This document shows, piece after piece, positions 54,506 through 64,000 of a stretch of DNA of 64,000 nt. The stretch's first letter is position 1, and each line of letters begins with the position of its first letter. A program made the translations under genes and the position numbers. The notes under the pieces are model-generated. The model did not search any database. It saw only the letters and a list, made by a program, of their open reading frames with translations, and was not told where the DNA came from. Source of the DNA: Amycolatopsis solani (GTDB lineage Bacteria; Actinomycetota; Actinomycetes; Mycobacteriales; Pseudonocardiaceae); contig NZ_JAWQJT010000001.1 of assembly GCF_033441515.1 (NCBI RefSeq), positions 2,356,001 through 2,420,000 of the forward strand. Reading direction: 5' to 3'.

Positions 54506-55225
54506 TCAGCGCAGGGCCTTCTGGCGGCGGGTCAGCGCGGACGGGTCGAGGTTCGCCTTCGTGCCGGCGTCGTGGCCGTCGAGGTAGCCGCTGCCGGACA
54601 GCCGCCGGGGCGCGGCCGAGCGCAGGTCGCCGTACTCGGAGTCGAACGCGTGCTGCACCAGCTGCGCGCGGTCCCGGACGACCAGCTCCGCCGACCGCTC
54701 GCCGGGCACCGCCGTGCGGACGGCTTCGGCTTCGGCGTGCGAAAGCCGCTCGTGCACCGCGCGCGCGAAGCCGTGCAGCCACGTGCGCCGGTAGGCGGCC
54801 AGCGACTCGCCGGGGAAGAAGCCGTCCGGCCGGACGCGGGTCAGCTGGGTGCTCGCCTGCAGCAGCAGGCTCGTGAACAGCAGCTCGACGCGGCCGAGGT
54901 CGGAGTGGAAGCCGAACACCGTGACGCTCTCGACCTTCTGGCCGTAGCGGTGCAGGAGCGTCCGGCAGCGCAGCGGGTACGCGACCGAGGTGAGCAGGCT
55001 CGCCTTGTCCCGGCTGTACGGGTCGTTCATCGGGATCTTGAGCGTGCCGATCTCGTCGGCGGTCGCACCGGACGCGGCGAGCATCGCCTGGTCGATCCCG
55101 TACCGCGCGACGAGCTCGGCGGCCTTCCGGTTGTAGGCCTCGGCCTCCGCCTCGGTGACCGCCGGGTCCTCGGCCTTGGCCAGCAGCTTGCGGATGCGCT
55201 CGAGCTGCGGGTCTGACTCGGTCAT
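54506..55225 (-). CDS. DUF2786 protein
   Basis: 239 residues. The N-terminal ~40 residues match DUF2786 (LERIRKLLAKAEDPAVTEAEAEAYNRKAAELVARYGI), a short helical hairpin found in many actinobacterial and phage proteins. The remainder is helical and contains SLLLQASTQLTRVRP and YRRTWLHGFARAVHERL. The function is unknown. ATG 55225 has no ribosome site (the bases before it are C-rich), so a leaderless message is likely; a possible -10 lies in GAATAC just upstream. Confidence 0.82.
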   Translation of the reverse strand: MTESDPQLERIRKLLAKAEDPAVTEAEAEAYNRKAAELVARYGIDQAMLAASGATADEIGTLKIPMNDPYSRDKASLLTSVAYPLRCRTLLHRYGQKVESVTVFGFHSDLGRVELLFTSLLLQASTQLTRVRPDGFFPGESLAAYRRTWLHGFARAVHERLSHAEAEAVRTAVPGERSAELVVRDRAQLVQHAFDSEYGDLRSAAPRRLSGSGYLDGHDAGTKANLDPSALTRRQKALR

Positions 55226-55297
55226 GGAGGGAGGGTATTCGATCAGGTGTTCGGTCGCGTGCACCGGGTCACAGCGTGTCGCGGCACACTGGATCGC

Positions 55298-56284
55298 ATG
55301 GTGACGATCGAGCGCTTCGACCCGGCCGGCGCCGACCTCGGCGGCTACCACGCCGTGCTCGTGGCGAGCCAGGCCGCTGACCGGCCCGAGGAACCGCCGC
55401 TCCCGCTCGCGGAAGTGGCCGGACGGCTGGCGAAACCGCTGCCGGGAATGGGCCCGGCCGCGCACTGGGTGGCCCGCCGCGGGGACGACGTCGTCGCGTT
55501 CGCCGGGGTGCACTTCCTCGACGCCGAGAACAGCGGGATCGGGCTGACCGACGTCGTCGTGCACCCGGGAATACGACGCTCGGGGATCGGCACCGCGTTG
55601 CTGCGCGCGGTGCTGCCCGAACTGCGGGCGCGCGGGCGAAAGAGCGTCGAAGGGTGGCAGGTCGTCGCCGGGTCCGACGGCGAGCGGTGGGCCGAGGCCC
55701 GGGGTTTCCGGCGGGTGCGCACGATCGAGCGGCTGGCCCTGGTCGTCGACGAGACCGACCCGGCGTGCTGGGACGTGCCGGTTCCGCCCGGGTACCGGCT
55801 GCGCCGCTGGGCGGGCGCGGCCCCGGAAGACGTGCTCGGTTCCTACGCCGTCGCGCGGGGTGCGATCCACGACGCGCCGCTCGGGGACTCGGGCTTCCGC
55901 TGGCCCGAGTGGACGGCGGAACGCGTGCGCGCCGCCGAAGCCGAAGCGCGGGCACAAGGGCTGGTGCAGCACCTCGTCGTCGCGGTCCACGAGGAGACCG
56001 GGACCGTCGCCGGCCTCACCGAAGTCTGCGTCCACCCGCGCCGGCCGGACTGGGGCTACCAGCGGGACACCGCCGTGGTCGCCGCGCACCGAGGTCGTGG
56101 TCTCGGTCGCTGCGTGAAGGCGGACATGGTGCGGTGGCTGCTCGCCGAGCGGCCCGGGCTGCGGTGGATCAGCACGAACACCGGGGCGGAGAACACGCAC
56201 ATGATCCGGGTCAACCGGGAGGTCGGCTTCGTGACCCAGGCGGCGATGATCGCCGTCCGGCAGGAGCTCAGCCGCCTGGTTTGA
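55298..56284 (+). CDS. Tandem-GNAT acetyltransferase
   Basis: 328 residues with two GNAT domains. The first has DVVVHPGIRRSGIGTALLRAVLPEL (motif A, complete), the second VCVHPRRPDWGYQRDTAVVAAHRGRGLGRCVKADMVRWL with RGRGLG. Two-domain GNATs include MshD-like enzymes, but the motifs here do not specify a substrate. ATG 55298 follows CACACTGGAT closely, which could be a -10 for a leaderless transcript. The 3' end overlaps the response-regulator gene by 17 bases in antisense. Confidence 0.82.
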   Translation: MVTIERFDPAGADLGGYHAVLVASQAADRPEEPPLPLAEVAGRLAKPLPGMGPAAHWVARRGDDVVAFAGVHFLDAENSGIGLTDVVVHPGIRRSGIGTALLRAVLPELRARGRKSVEGWQVVAGSDGERWAEARGFRRVRTIERLALVVDETDPACWDVPVPPGYRLRRWAGAAPEDVLGSYAVARGAIHDAPLGDSGFRWPEWTAERVRAAEAEARAQGLVQHLVVAVHEETGTVAGLTEVCVHPRRPDWGYQRDTAVVAAHRGRGLGRCVKADMVRWLLAERPGLRWISTNTGAENTHMIRVNREVGFVTQAAMIAVRQELSRLV

Positions 56285-56918
56285 CCAGGCCCGTCTCGTA
56301 CGCCACGACCACCGCCTGCGCCCGGCTCGAAATGCCGAGCTTCGCCATCAGCCGGTTGAGGTGGGTCTTCACCGTCGCCTCGCTGACGCCCAGCTCGGCC
56401 GCGATGGCGCCGTTCGGCGCGCCCGTGCCGACGGAGCGCAGCACCTCGCGCTCGCGGTCGGTCAGCCCCGGCAGCTCCGGCGCGGCGGTGGGCTGGGCCG
56501 AGGTGAAGGCCTCGACCAGCCGCCGGGTGATCGTCGGGCCGAACAGCATGTCGCCGCGGGCGGCCGCGTGGATGCCCGCGATCAGCGTCTCCGGCGGGCT
56601 GTCCTTGAGCAGGAAGCCCGACGCGCCCGCGCGCAACGCCGCGTAGACGTACTCGTCGAGGTCGAACACCGTCAGCATGATCACGCTCGGCCGCGGCGCC
56701 GCCGACGCGAGGATCCGCTCGGCCGCCGTGACACCGTCCAGCCCGGGCAGCCGGATGTCCATCAGGACGACGTCGGGACGCAGTGCCGCCGCCTTCGCGA
56801 CCGCCTCGAGCCCGTCACGTGCTTCGCCGGCGACGTCGATTCCCGGCACCGCGCCGAGCAGCGCGGCGAACCCGGCGCGGACGAGGTCCTGGTCGTCGAC
56901 CACCAGCACGCTGGTCAC
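56268..56918 (-). CDS. NarL/LuxR-type response regulator
   Basis: 216 residues. The receiver domain (VLVVDDQDLVRAGFAALL, phospho-acceptor Asp in VVLMDIRLPG near residue 54, and Lys in LLKDSPPETL) is followed by a LuxR helix-turn-helix (LTDREREVLRSVGTGAPNGA then GVSEATVKTHLNRLMAKLGI). GTG 56918 overlaps the kinase stop by four bases (GTGA), so the regulator is translated after its kinase. Targets are unknown. Confidence 0.93.
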   Translation of the reverse strand: MTSVLVVDDQDLVRAGFAALLGAVPGIDVAGEARDGLEAVAKAAALRPDVVLMDIRLPGLDGVTAAERILASAAPRPSVIMLTVFDLDEYVYAALRAGASGFLLKDSPPETLIAGIHAAARGDMLFGPTITRRLVEAFTSAQPTAAPELPGLTDREREVLRSVGTGAPNGAIAAELGVSEATVKTHLNRLMAKLGISSRAQAVVVAYETGLVKPGG

Positions 56919-58042
56919 TCGGGCTCCTGCGGTTCGGGCGACGGGCGGCTCGGGTACGGCAAGGTCAGCACGACGGCGAACCCGGCCGGATCGCGGGGAC
57001 CGATCTCGATCACGCCACCGTACATCCGGGCGCGTTCGCGCATGCCGACCAGCCCGTGCCCGCCCGGGTTCGGCGCCGCCGCGCGGCCACCCGTGTCCGT
57101 CACGCTGAGCACCAGCTGCTCCGGCTCGTAGGCGAGGACCAGCGAAGCCGGGGAACCGGCGTGCTTGAGCACGTTCGTCAGTGCCTCCTGCGCGACGCGG
57201 TACGCGCACAGCTGCTGGCCCGGCGGCAACGTCCGGGGCGTGCCGGTGACGCGCACGTCGACCGGGACCCCGGCTTCGCGGACCCGCGCGGCGAGCGCGT
57301 CCAGGTCGGCGAGCCCGGGCTGCGGCCGGTACTCCGCCGTCGCGTGCCGCGGCGGGCGGAGGACGCTCAGGAGGCGCCGCAGCTCGTCGAGCGCTTCGGT
57401 CGTCGTGCCGGTGATCGTGTCCAGTGCCGTCCGCGCGGTGTCCGGCGCCGACTCGAAGACGTACCGCGCGAGGTTGGCCTGCACCGAAATCACCGAAAGG
57501 TGGTGCGAGACGACGTCGTGCAGCTCGTGCGCGATCCGGACGCGTTCCTCGGCGAGGGCCTCCTCGGCGTCGCGGATGCGGTGGCTGCGCACGTAGGCGG
57601 CGCGCCCGATCGCCGCGATCCCGGCGGCCAGCAGCAGCGCCAGGAGCGAGTCGCCGACCGGGGAAACCGGGCTGCCGAACAGCATCGACGTCTCGTAGGC
57701 GGCCAGGCCGAGCACGGTCACGAGCAGCGCGTCCCGGAACCGGCAGTGCGCCCACACCGTGTACGCGGCCACGACCACGCTGAGCTGGCCGAGCTGCGAC
57801 CGGAAACCGAGGCCGTAGAACAGCCCCATCAGGACGACGCACGCGACCAGCGCGGAGATCGGGAAGCGGCGCCGCAGCGCGAGCGGCAGCGCGCTCACGA
57901 CGGCGAGGACCAGGCCGAGCGGCCGGGCGTGGTCGCCGAAGTGCCCGCCGAGGTCGGTCGCGCCGGCGAGCTGGTAGGCCGCGACGACGACCGCGAGCAC
58001 GGCGTCGGCGAGCCGCGGCCGCGCGCGAAGGAGTCCCGGCAC
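56915..58042 (-). CDS. NarL-type sensor histidine kinase (HisKA_3)
   Basis: 375 residues. Four or five membrane helices fill residues ~12-150, then the HisKA_3 dimerisation segment ERVRIAHELHDVVSHHLSVISVQANLA with the phospho-acceptor His. The HATPase domain follows, with AQEALTNVLKHA and GGHGLVGMRERARMYGG. It phosphorylates the adjacent regulator. No extracytoplasmic sensor domain is seen, so it probably senses membrane stress, as similar DesK-like kinases do. Gene order is kinase then regulator. Confidence 0.93.
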   Translation of the reverse strand: MPGLLRARPRLADAVLAVVVAAYQLAGATDLGGHFGDHARPLGLVLAVVSALPLALRRRFPISALVACVVLMGLFYGLGFRSQLGQLSVVVAAYTVWAHCRFRDALLVTVLGLAAYETSMLFGSPVSPVGDSLLALLLAAGIAAIGRAAYVRSHRIRDAEEALAEERVRIAHELHDVVSHHLSVISVQANLARYVFESAPDTARTALDTITGTTTEALDELRRLLSVLRPPRHATAEYRPQPGLADLDALAARVREAGVPVDVRVTGTPRTLPPGQQLCAYRVAQEALTNVLKHAGSPASLVLAYEPEQLVLSVTDTGGRAAAPNPGGHGLVGMRERARMYGGVIEIGPRDPAGFAVVLTLPYPSRPSPEPQEPE

Positions 58043-58246
58043 GCTGCGAAGCTACCGCGTCGACCCGCCGCGGTAGCCGGAGCCCGCGGCGTACCGCGAA
58101 GGTTTACGGCCACTGCGTCACCGGGTGGTTCCGCCGCGTGGCCGTGCCCCGCTAGCGTCGGCGGCTGGCTCGGTGGAGAGGGTGTCCCAACCCAAGCAGG
58201 GGGAGGGCTTCGGTGCGTCCTCTTCGCCGGGCGTCCAGCCGGGTTC

Positions 58247-58804
58247 CTAGCCGAGGTACGCGTCGAGCGTGACGGCCAGCGCCGCCTCCGGGGACGGCGC
58301 GAAGCTCGCCCCCGCCAGGCCGCCCCACAGCCACAGCTGGGCGAGGCCGTGCAGCGCGGCCCACAGCGACGCCGCGACCAGCCGCAGGTCGGCGCCCGAC
58401 CGCGCGACCGGCGTCGGCACCGCCGCGACCAGCACGGCGAAGGTGTCGAACACCGCGCTCGCCGCCGCCGAGAGCGCCGGGTCGTCCGCGTCGACCAGGT
58501 CGCGGCGGAACATCAGCTCGAACATCGCCGGGTTGGTCAGCGCGAAGTCGAGGTAACTGTGGCAGGCGGCGGTGAGCCGCTCCCGCGGCGAGGTTCCCGG
58601 CAGCGTCTCGCGGCGGGCGAGCAGGTCGGCGTACCCGCGGGTCGCGACGGCGGACAGCAGTTCGGCGCGGCCCGAGAAGTGCCGCAGCGGCGCGCCGTGC
58701 GAAACGCCCGCGGCCTTCGCGATCCCGCGCAGCGTCACCGCCTCGACGCCTTCGTCGGCCAGAAGTTCGGACGCGGTGTCGATCAGGCGTTGCCGGGTGC
58801 CCAC
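58247..58804 (-). CDS. TetR-family repressor
   Basis: 185 residues. The helix-turn-helix is TRQRLIDTASELLADEGVEAVTLRGIAKAAGVSHGAPLRHFSGRAELLSAV; the C-terminal part is of the TetR_C_33/WHG kind (PAMFELMFRRDLVDADDP, LWAALHGLAQLWLWGGL). GTG 58804 lies inside the SGNH gene (22-base overlap), so the two are co-transcribed. The operators at 59611-59648 upstream of the SGNH gene are its likely sites, giving self-repression and control of the divergent flavin reductase gene. The 204-base gap 58043-58246 holds nothing firm. Confidence 0.87.
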   Translation of the reverse strand: MGTRQRLIDTASELLADEGVEAVTLRGIAKAAGVSHGAPLRHFSGRAELLSAVATRGYADLLARRETLPGTSPRERLTAACHSYLDFALTNPAMFELMFRRDLVDADDPALSAAASAVFDTFAVLVAAVPTPVARSGADLRLVAASLWAALHGLAQLWLWGGLAGASFAPSPEAALAVTLDAYLG

Positions 58805-59580
58805 GCTTCGTCCCTCGTCATCGGGAGCAGGTCCGGGCGCTTCGGCAGGAAGCCGTCGCCCGGCTGGCGGCCGATCAGCCGGTTGCGCGTGCGCGTCACG
58901 GCGACCGGGAGCACCTCGCGGAGCAGCCAGTGCAGGTCGGCGCGCCAGCTCCCCGCGGCCGCGACGCCCGGCAGCGGCGCGAGCCAGCCGGGATCGTGGT
59001 CGAGCCCGAGCCGCCCGAGGACGTACGCGGCGAGCCGCCGGTGCCCGAGCTCGGAGAGGTGGAGCCGGTCGGCGCCGAAGTAGCGGGAGTCGGTGACGGC
59101 CTGGTCGGGCCACAGGTCGATGAGCAGCGCCCCGTAGCTGACGGCGGCTTCGCGGATGGCCTCGTTGAGCGCGACGATCCGCGGCCGCATCCGCTGCCCG
59201 AGCGGCATCCGGCTCGACACGTCGCTGAGGGTGAAGGTGACGACGGTGGGCGAGATTTCCGTGCACGCCTTGATGGCGGCGTCGACGCGGCGGGCCACGG
59301 TCCGCGCGTCCCAGCCGCGGCTCATGACGTCGTTGCCGCCCCCGAAGAGCGCGACGAGGTCGGGTTCGAGGCGCGTGGCGGCGGGGATCTGCTCGGGCAC
59401 GATCTGGTCGAGCCGCCGCCCGCGGACGGCGAGGTTGGCGTACCGGAAGCCGGGCGCACCCTCGGCCAGCCGGGCGGCGACGAAGTCGGCCCAGCCCCGG
59501 TAGTGGTCCCGGCCGGGGTACGGGTCGTCGAGGCCCTCGGCGCAGCTGTCGCCGAGGACGACGAAACGGTGGTAGCTCAT
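58783..59580 (-). CDS. SGNH/GDSL hydrolase
   Basis: 265 residues, cytoplasmic. The four SGNH blocks are present: FVVLGDSCAEG (Ser), AVRG (Gly), FGGGNDV (Asn) and the closing DRLHLSELGH with Asp and His. Family members are esterases or lipases acting on small acyl esters. It leads a two-gene operon with the TetR gene, behind two TetR-type palindromes. Confidence 0.9.
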   Translation of the reverse strand: MSYHRFVVLGDSCAEGLDDPYPGRDHYRGWADFVAARLAEGAPGFRYANLAVRGRRLDQIVPEQIPAATRLEPDLVALFGGGNDVMSRGWDARTVARRVDAAIKACTEISPTVVTFTLSDVSSRMPLGQRMRPRIVALNEAIREAAVSYGALLIDLWPDQAVTDSRYFGADRLHLSELGHRRLAAYVLGRLGLDHDPGWLAPLPGVAAAGSWRADLHWLLREVLPVAVTRTRNRLIGRQPGDGFLPKRPDLLPMTRDEAWAPGNA

Positions 59581-59610
59581 CCCGATCTCCGTAACCCGTG
59601 GTTCACCTTG

Positions 59611-59648
59611 TGGACACTGTCTATCAAACTTGTGTAGACGGTGTCTAC
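59611..59648. promoter_or_regulatory. Double TetR-type operator
   Basis: GTAGACGGTGTCTAC (59634-59648) is a perfect palindrome with a 3-base centre; TGGACACTGTCTATC (59611-59625) is a weaker second copy 8 bases away. They sit between the SGNH-TetR operon and the divergent flavin reductase gene. The half-site GTAGAC/GTCTAC also occurs in the operator at 13587. Confidence 0.6.
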
Positions 59649-59719
59649 TTCGGGTTCACCTGACATCCCGACCGCCTGCTTCGTCGTACCTCCGGAAGCC
59701 GAACGAACAGGGGAGAACG

Positions 59720-60697
59720 ATGATCGAGATCGGAATCGTGCTGGGCAGCACCCGTCCCGGCCGCCTCGGGGACCAGGTGGCGCGCTGGGTCCACGAGCGG
59801 GCGAGCCGCCGCGCCGACGCCCGCTTCACGCTGATCGACCTGCGCGACCACCCGCTGCCCCACCTCGAGGAGCCGCCCGGCTTCTCGGGCCGGTACGAAG
59901 ACGACCGCACCCGCGCCTGGGCCGCGACCGTCGCCGCCTGTGACGGGTTCGTGTTCGTCACGCCGGAGTACAACCACTCCGTTCCCGGGGTGCTCAAGAA
60001 CGCGATGGACCACGTGCACGTCGAGTGGACCACCAAGGCCGCCGGGTTCGTCTCCTACGGCGGGGCCGGCGGGGCCCGCTCGGTCGAGCAGCTGCGGCTG
60101 ATCTGCGGGGCTCTCCAGCTGGCGGACGTGGCCCCGCAGGTCACGCTGCCGCTGGCGACGGAGTTCGAGGACCGCGCCGTCTTCGCGCCGGGTGCCTACC
60201 AGCTCCCCGCGCTCGACCTGGTGCTCGACCACGTCGTCGCCTGGAGCACCGCGCTCGCGCCGCTGCGGCGCGGGGACGCCGAAGCCGCGATCCGGGGCCG
60301 GCTCGACGCGATGGTCGAGGGGCTCCGCGTCAAGGACCTCGAGGCGCTGCGGCGCTGTTACGCCCCCGACGTCGTCTCCTTCGACGTCGAGCCGCCGTTG
60401 CAGCACGTGGGGGTCGACGCGAAGCTGGAGAACTGGGCGAAGGTGTTCACGATCTTCGAAAAGGTGGACTACGAGCTGCGCGACCTGACCGTCACGGCGA
60501 GCGGCGGCCTCGCCGTCGGGCACGGCTTCGGCCGGGTCAGCGGGACCCTGAAGAACGGCGTCACCACCGACGGCATGTGGGTCCGGGGCACGTTCGTCTT
60601 CCGGGACACCGGCGACGGCTGGGTGATCGTGCACGACCAGGCGTCCGTGCCGTTCGACGTGGCGACCGGGCGGGGCCTGGCCGACCTGGAACCCTGA
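59720..60697 (+). CDS. NADPH-dependent FMN reductase fused to SnoaL-like domain
   Basis: 325 residues. The N-terminal ~190 residues form a flavodoxin-like NADPH-dependent FMN reductase (IVLGSTRPGRLGDQVARWV, TPEYNHSVPGVLKNAMD, FVSYGGAGGARSVEQLR). From about residue 198 a SnoaL/NTF2-like domain follows (AMVEGLRVKDLEALRRCYAPDVVSFDVEPPL to WVIVHDQASVPFD). Such fusions are uncommon and suggest that the second domain holds the reductase's substrate. AGGGGAG precedes ATG 59720. It is divergent from the SGNH/TetR operon and under the same operator. Confidence 0.85.
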   Translation: MIEIGIVLGSTRPGRLGDQVARWVHERASRRADARFTLIDLRDHPLPHLEEPPGFSGRYEDDRTRAWAATVAACDGFVFVTPEYNHSVPGVLKNAMDHVHVEWTTKAAGFVSYGGAGGARSVEQLRLICGALQLADVAPQVTLPLATEFEDRAVFAPGAYQLPALDLVLDHVVAWSTALAPLRRGDAEAAIRGRLDAMVEGLRVKDLEALRRCYAPDVVSFDVEPPLQHVGVDAKLENWAKVFTIFEKVDYELRDLTVTASGGLAVGHGFGRVSGTLKNGVTTDGMWVRGTFVFRDTGDGWVIVHDQASVPFDVATGRGLADLEP

Positions 60698-60701
60698 CGC
60701 C

Positions 60702-62183
60702 TCAAGCGAGCCGGGCGCGGTGGGCCGTCACGGCGGCCCGCCGCGGGTCGGCCGCGGGGAGCGTCTTCAGCAGCGCGTCGAGCACGGCGAAGTCGTCCAC
60801 GCCGCACGCGGTTTCCCAGAACGACCACAGCACGCCGGGATCGCCGCTGTTGAGCGCCACCTGACGCACCTGCGCCGTCAGCGATTCGCGTTCCTCGCGG
60901 ATCGCCGGCGCTTCCGAGTCCGGCAGCAGCGGGCCGCGGAAGGCACGCAGGACGTCGGCGGCGGAGCCGGTGCGCAACGCCGCGCGGGCGCGGGTGAAGT
61001 CCGCGTCGACGTCCGCCGCCAGCCGGTACGGGCGGGTCTGCACCACCGACGCGCCCAGCTGGGAGCGCAGGCGGTGGATCTCCGCGCGGACCGTAACCGG
61101 GTTGCCCGATTCGCCGTAGAGCTGCAGCGCCAGCCGTTCCGCCGAGAGGCCGTTCGGGTGCAGGCTCAGCAGGGTCAGTATCTCCGCGTGCCGCAACGTG
61201 AGCGGCACTTCCCGACCGTCCACAGTGGTCGAAAAAGCGCCGTCCGCGAGGTACTCCAGCGACAGCCGGGACCGCGGCCCGCCACCGCTCGCCGTGGCCG
61301 ACGACAGCCGCAGCAGGTAGCCCTCGGGCAGTGGCTCCACCGTGGCGATGCGGCCGTCGGGCAGGTTCACCGTGCCGCCGCCGCGCCGGACGTCCACTGT
61401 GGACGGCAGCAGGCACGCCTGCGCGGCGAGTACCCGCCCGCCCGCCGAAAGCAGCGCGCCGGGCCGGCCGCGCAGTGCTTCCAGGTGCGGCATGTTGGCC
61501 CGCCGCAGCTGCTCGTCGCGGACCGCGAGCTGGGCCCGCAGCTGGCCTTCCGCGAGCTGCGCCGTGGCGGTGACGAGCGAAAGCATCGCCGGGTGCACGG
61601 TGCGCAACGGCCCGCTGACGTCGATCGAGCCGAGCAGCACGCCGGTTTCGGGGTCGCGCACCGGCGCCGCCGCGCACGTCCACGCGTGGTAGCGGCGGAC
61701 CAGGTGCTCGGCCGAGTAGATCTGCACCGGGTCGCCGGTCGCCAGCGCGGTGCCCATGGCGTTCGTGCCGATCGCGGCTTCGCTCCAGCGCGTGCCCTCG
61801 GTGAGGCCGACGCGGTCGCCGCGCAGCAGCTGGCCCGCCGCGCCCTCGCGCCACAGGATCAGCCCGTCGGCGTCGGTCACGATCATCACGTGCTCGGCGT
61901 CGTCGGCGATGCTCACCAGCATCTGCCGCAGCACCGGCAGCACCGGCGCCAGCGGGTGGGCTTCGCGGAGGTCGGCGAGGTCGCCGGTGTCGTAGACGAA
62001 CGGCGCTTCGCCCTCGTCCGGGTCGACACGGGCGGCGAGCGAGCGGGTCCAGGAGTCGGAGACGACGGAGCGTGGCAACCGGGGCCCGGGAACGCCCCGG
62101 AGCACCGCTTCGCGGACGTGCTCCAGTAGCCGCGCGTACGACTCGGGGTCGCGCAGCAGCTCCGGTTCGGGCGCCTCTGCCAC
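60702..62183 (-). CDS. GAF-domain transcriptional regulator with winged-helix tail
   Basis: 493 residues. After an AcoR-like N-terminus (RSVVSDSWTRSLAARVDPD) comes a GAF domain (VMIVTDADGLILWREG; TRWSEAAIGTNAMGTALATGDPVQIYSAEH; WTCAAAPVRDPETGVLLGSIDVSGP), then a C-terminal winged-helix and TPR-like region (LTLRHAEILTLLSLHPNGLS). The central AAA+ domain of AcoR is missing. It is divergent from the aldehyde dehydrogenase gene and probably activates it in response to the aldehyde or alcohol. GTG 62183 is used; GTG 62210 and TTG 62231 are in-frame alternatives inside the presumed operator. Confidence 0.82.
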   Translation of the reverse strand: MAEAPEPELLRDPESYARLLEHVREAVLRGVPGPRLPRSVVSDSWTRSLAARVDPDEGEAPFVYDTGDLADLREAHPLAPVLPVLRQMLVSIADDAEHVMIVTDADGLILWREGAAGQLLRGDRVGLTEGTRWSEAAIGTNAMGTALATGDPVQIYSAEHLVRRYHAWTCAAAPVRDPETGVLLGSIDVSGPLRTVHPAMLSLVTATAQLAEGQLRAQLAVRDEQLRRANMPHLEALRGRPGALLSAGGRVLAAQACLLPSTVDVRRGGGTVNLPDGRIATVEPLPEGYLLRLSSATASGGGPRSRLSLEYLADGAFSTTVDGREVPLTLRHAEILTLLSLHPNGLSAERLALQLYGESGNPVTVRAEIHRLRSQLGASVVQTRPYRLAADVDADFTRARAALRTGSAADVLRAFRGPLLPDSEAPAIREERESLTAQVRQVALNSGDPGVLWSFWETACGVDDFAVLDALLKTLPAADPRRAAVTAHRARLA

Positions 62184-62214
62184 GTCCTCCAGCGTAGAGA
62201 GCCAGCTCACAGCG

Positions 62215-62241
62215 GTGCAACGCGCGTGCAACGTTGCCGCA
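62215..62241. promoter_or_regulatory. GTGCAACG repeats between the GAF regulator and ald genes
   Basis: GTGCAACG occurs twice (62215-62222 and 62226-62233), and the second copy runs into TTGCCGCAC, giving an inverted form GTGCAACGTTGC. The cluster lies centrally in the divergent gap, 56 bases before the dehydrogenase ATG, as expected of the activator's binding site. Confidence 0.5.
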
Positions 62242-62296
62242 CCTACCTTCGGCGGCCACCAGGAAAACCGTCACTCCGAGCAACGAGGCAGGGAAG

Positions 62297-63819
<1,523 letters not shown>

Positions 63820-63820
<1 letters not shown>

Positions 63821-64000
63821 TGAGTGAGCGCGTCGATCTGACGCCGGCTGCCGCGGACCTCCTGCGGCAGCTGGTGTCACGCCACGGGCCGGTGATGTTC
63901 CACCAGTCCGGCGGGTGCTGCGACGGCAGCGCCCCGATGTGCTACCCGGCCGGGGAGTTCCGCACCGGTCAGTCCGACGTGCGGCTCGGCTCACTCGAAG
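63820..64000 (+). CDS. DUF779 protein, N-terminal part (cut by window edge)
   Basis: The first 60 residues of a DUF779 protein: PAAADLLRQLVSRHGPVMFH then QSGGCCDGSAPMCYPAGEF with the conserved Cys cluster. DUF779 genes nearly always follow AldB-type dehydrogenases; their biochemical role is not known, but a redox or metal-related helper is likely from the Cys residues. The gene continues beyond the window. Confidence 0.9.

Overview
The window is high-GC actinomycete chromosome, most like a Pseudonocardiales member such as Amycolatopsis. This rests on G/C-rich third positions, many GTG starts, a StrR-type regulator, and a conserved actinobacterial gene order. The order is moaB-like, mscL, SAF protein, FmdB, 5-formyl-THF cyclo-ligase, galU, a MoeA/gephyrin-like gene, a RimJ-like acetyltransferase and a GlpR/SepX-like membrane protein. 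The genus is an inference.

Layout. (1) 1-9300 is mostly housekeeping: a cut-off histidine kinase, a sugar-nucleotide epimerase, the conserved block above and a tRNA-Ala. (2) 9350-11602 is a three-gene accessory module: membrane protein, ImmA/IrrE metallopeptidase and XRE regulator. (3) 11899-43016 is a probable specialised-metabolite locus. It has a StrR-like regulator, a TetR/S9-peptidase pair with a palindromic operator, two NRPSs (C-A-T-C-A-T and C-A-T-E), two MFS transporters, an MbtH protein and two luciferase-like monooxygenases with a flavin reductase. It also has an EntE/MbtA-type aryl-AMP ligase, a DegT-type aminotransferase, a 4-OT-like tautomerase, a covalent-FAD amine oxidase of the MSOX/NikD type, a stand-alone T-E protein whose carrier serine is replaced by Asp, two amidohydrolases, a COG3375 acyltransferase and a wrecked N-acylamino-acid racemase gene. 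(4) 43087-49423 holds a secreted hydrolase, a P450, a DUF574 methyltransferase, a PAS-GGDEF-EAL protein with degenerate motifs and a DMT exporter. (5) 49510-53704 is a visibly A/T-richer island of two divergent genes: an unknown protein and a P-loop ATPase with Sel1/TPR repeats. (6) 53715-64000 is chromosomal backbone: acetyltransferases, a DUF2786 protein, a NarL-type two-component pair, a TetR/SGNH/flavin-reductase group, and a GAF regulator divergent from an aldehyde dehydrogenase and DUF779 gene.

How the central genes may work together (inference). The aryl-AMP ligase carries the salicylate-type pocket residues (Cys263, Leu362), but no salicylate synthase is present. Instead, an aminotransferase, a NikD-like oxidase, flavin monooxygenases with a reductase and a tautomerase sit beside it. 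That set resembles the lysine-to-3-hydroxypicolinate routes of nikkomycin and virginiamycin S. The best reading is an N-aryl (possibly 3-hydroxypicolinoyl) short peptide, with adenylation domains 1 and 3 probably taking the same aliphatic residue and at least one D-residue. No thioesterase, aryl carrier protein or reductase for release is visible, so chain loading and release are open. The D-aminoacylase-type hydrolase, D-amino-acid acyltransferase and broken racemase suggest D-amino-acid or N-acyl-D-amino-acid processing at the right edge of the locus.
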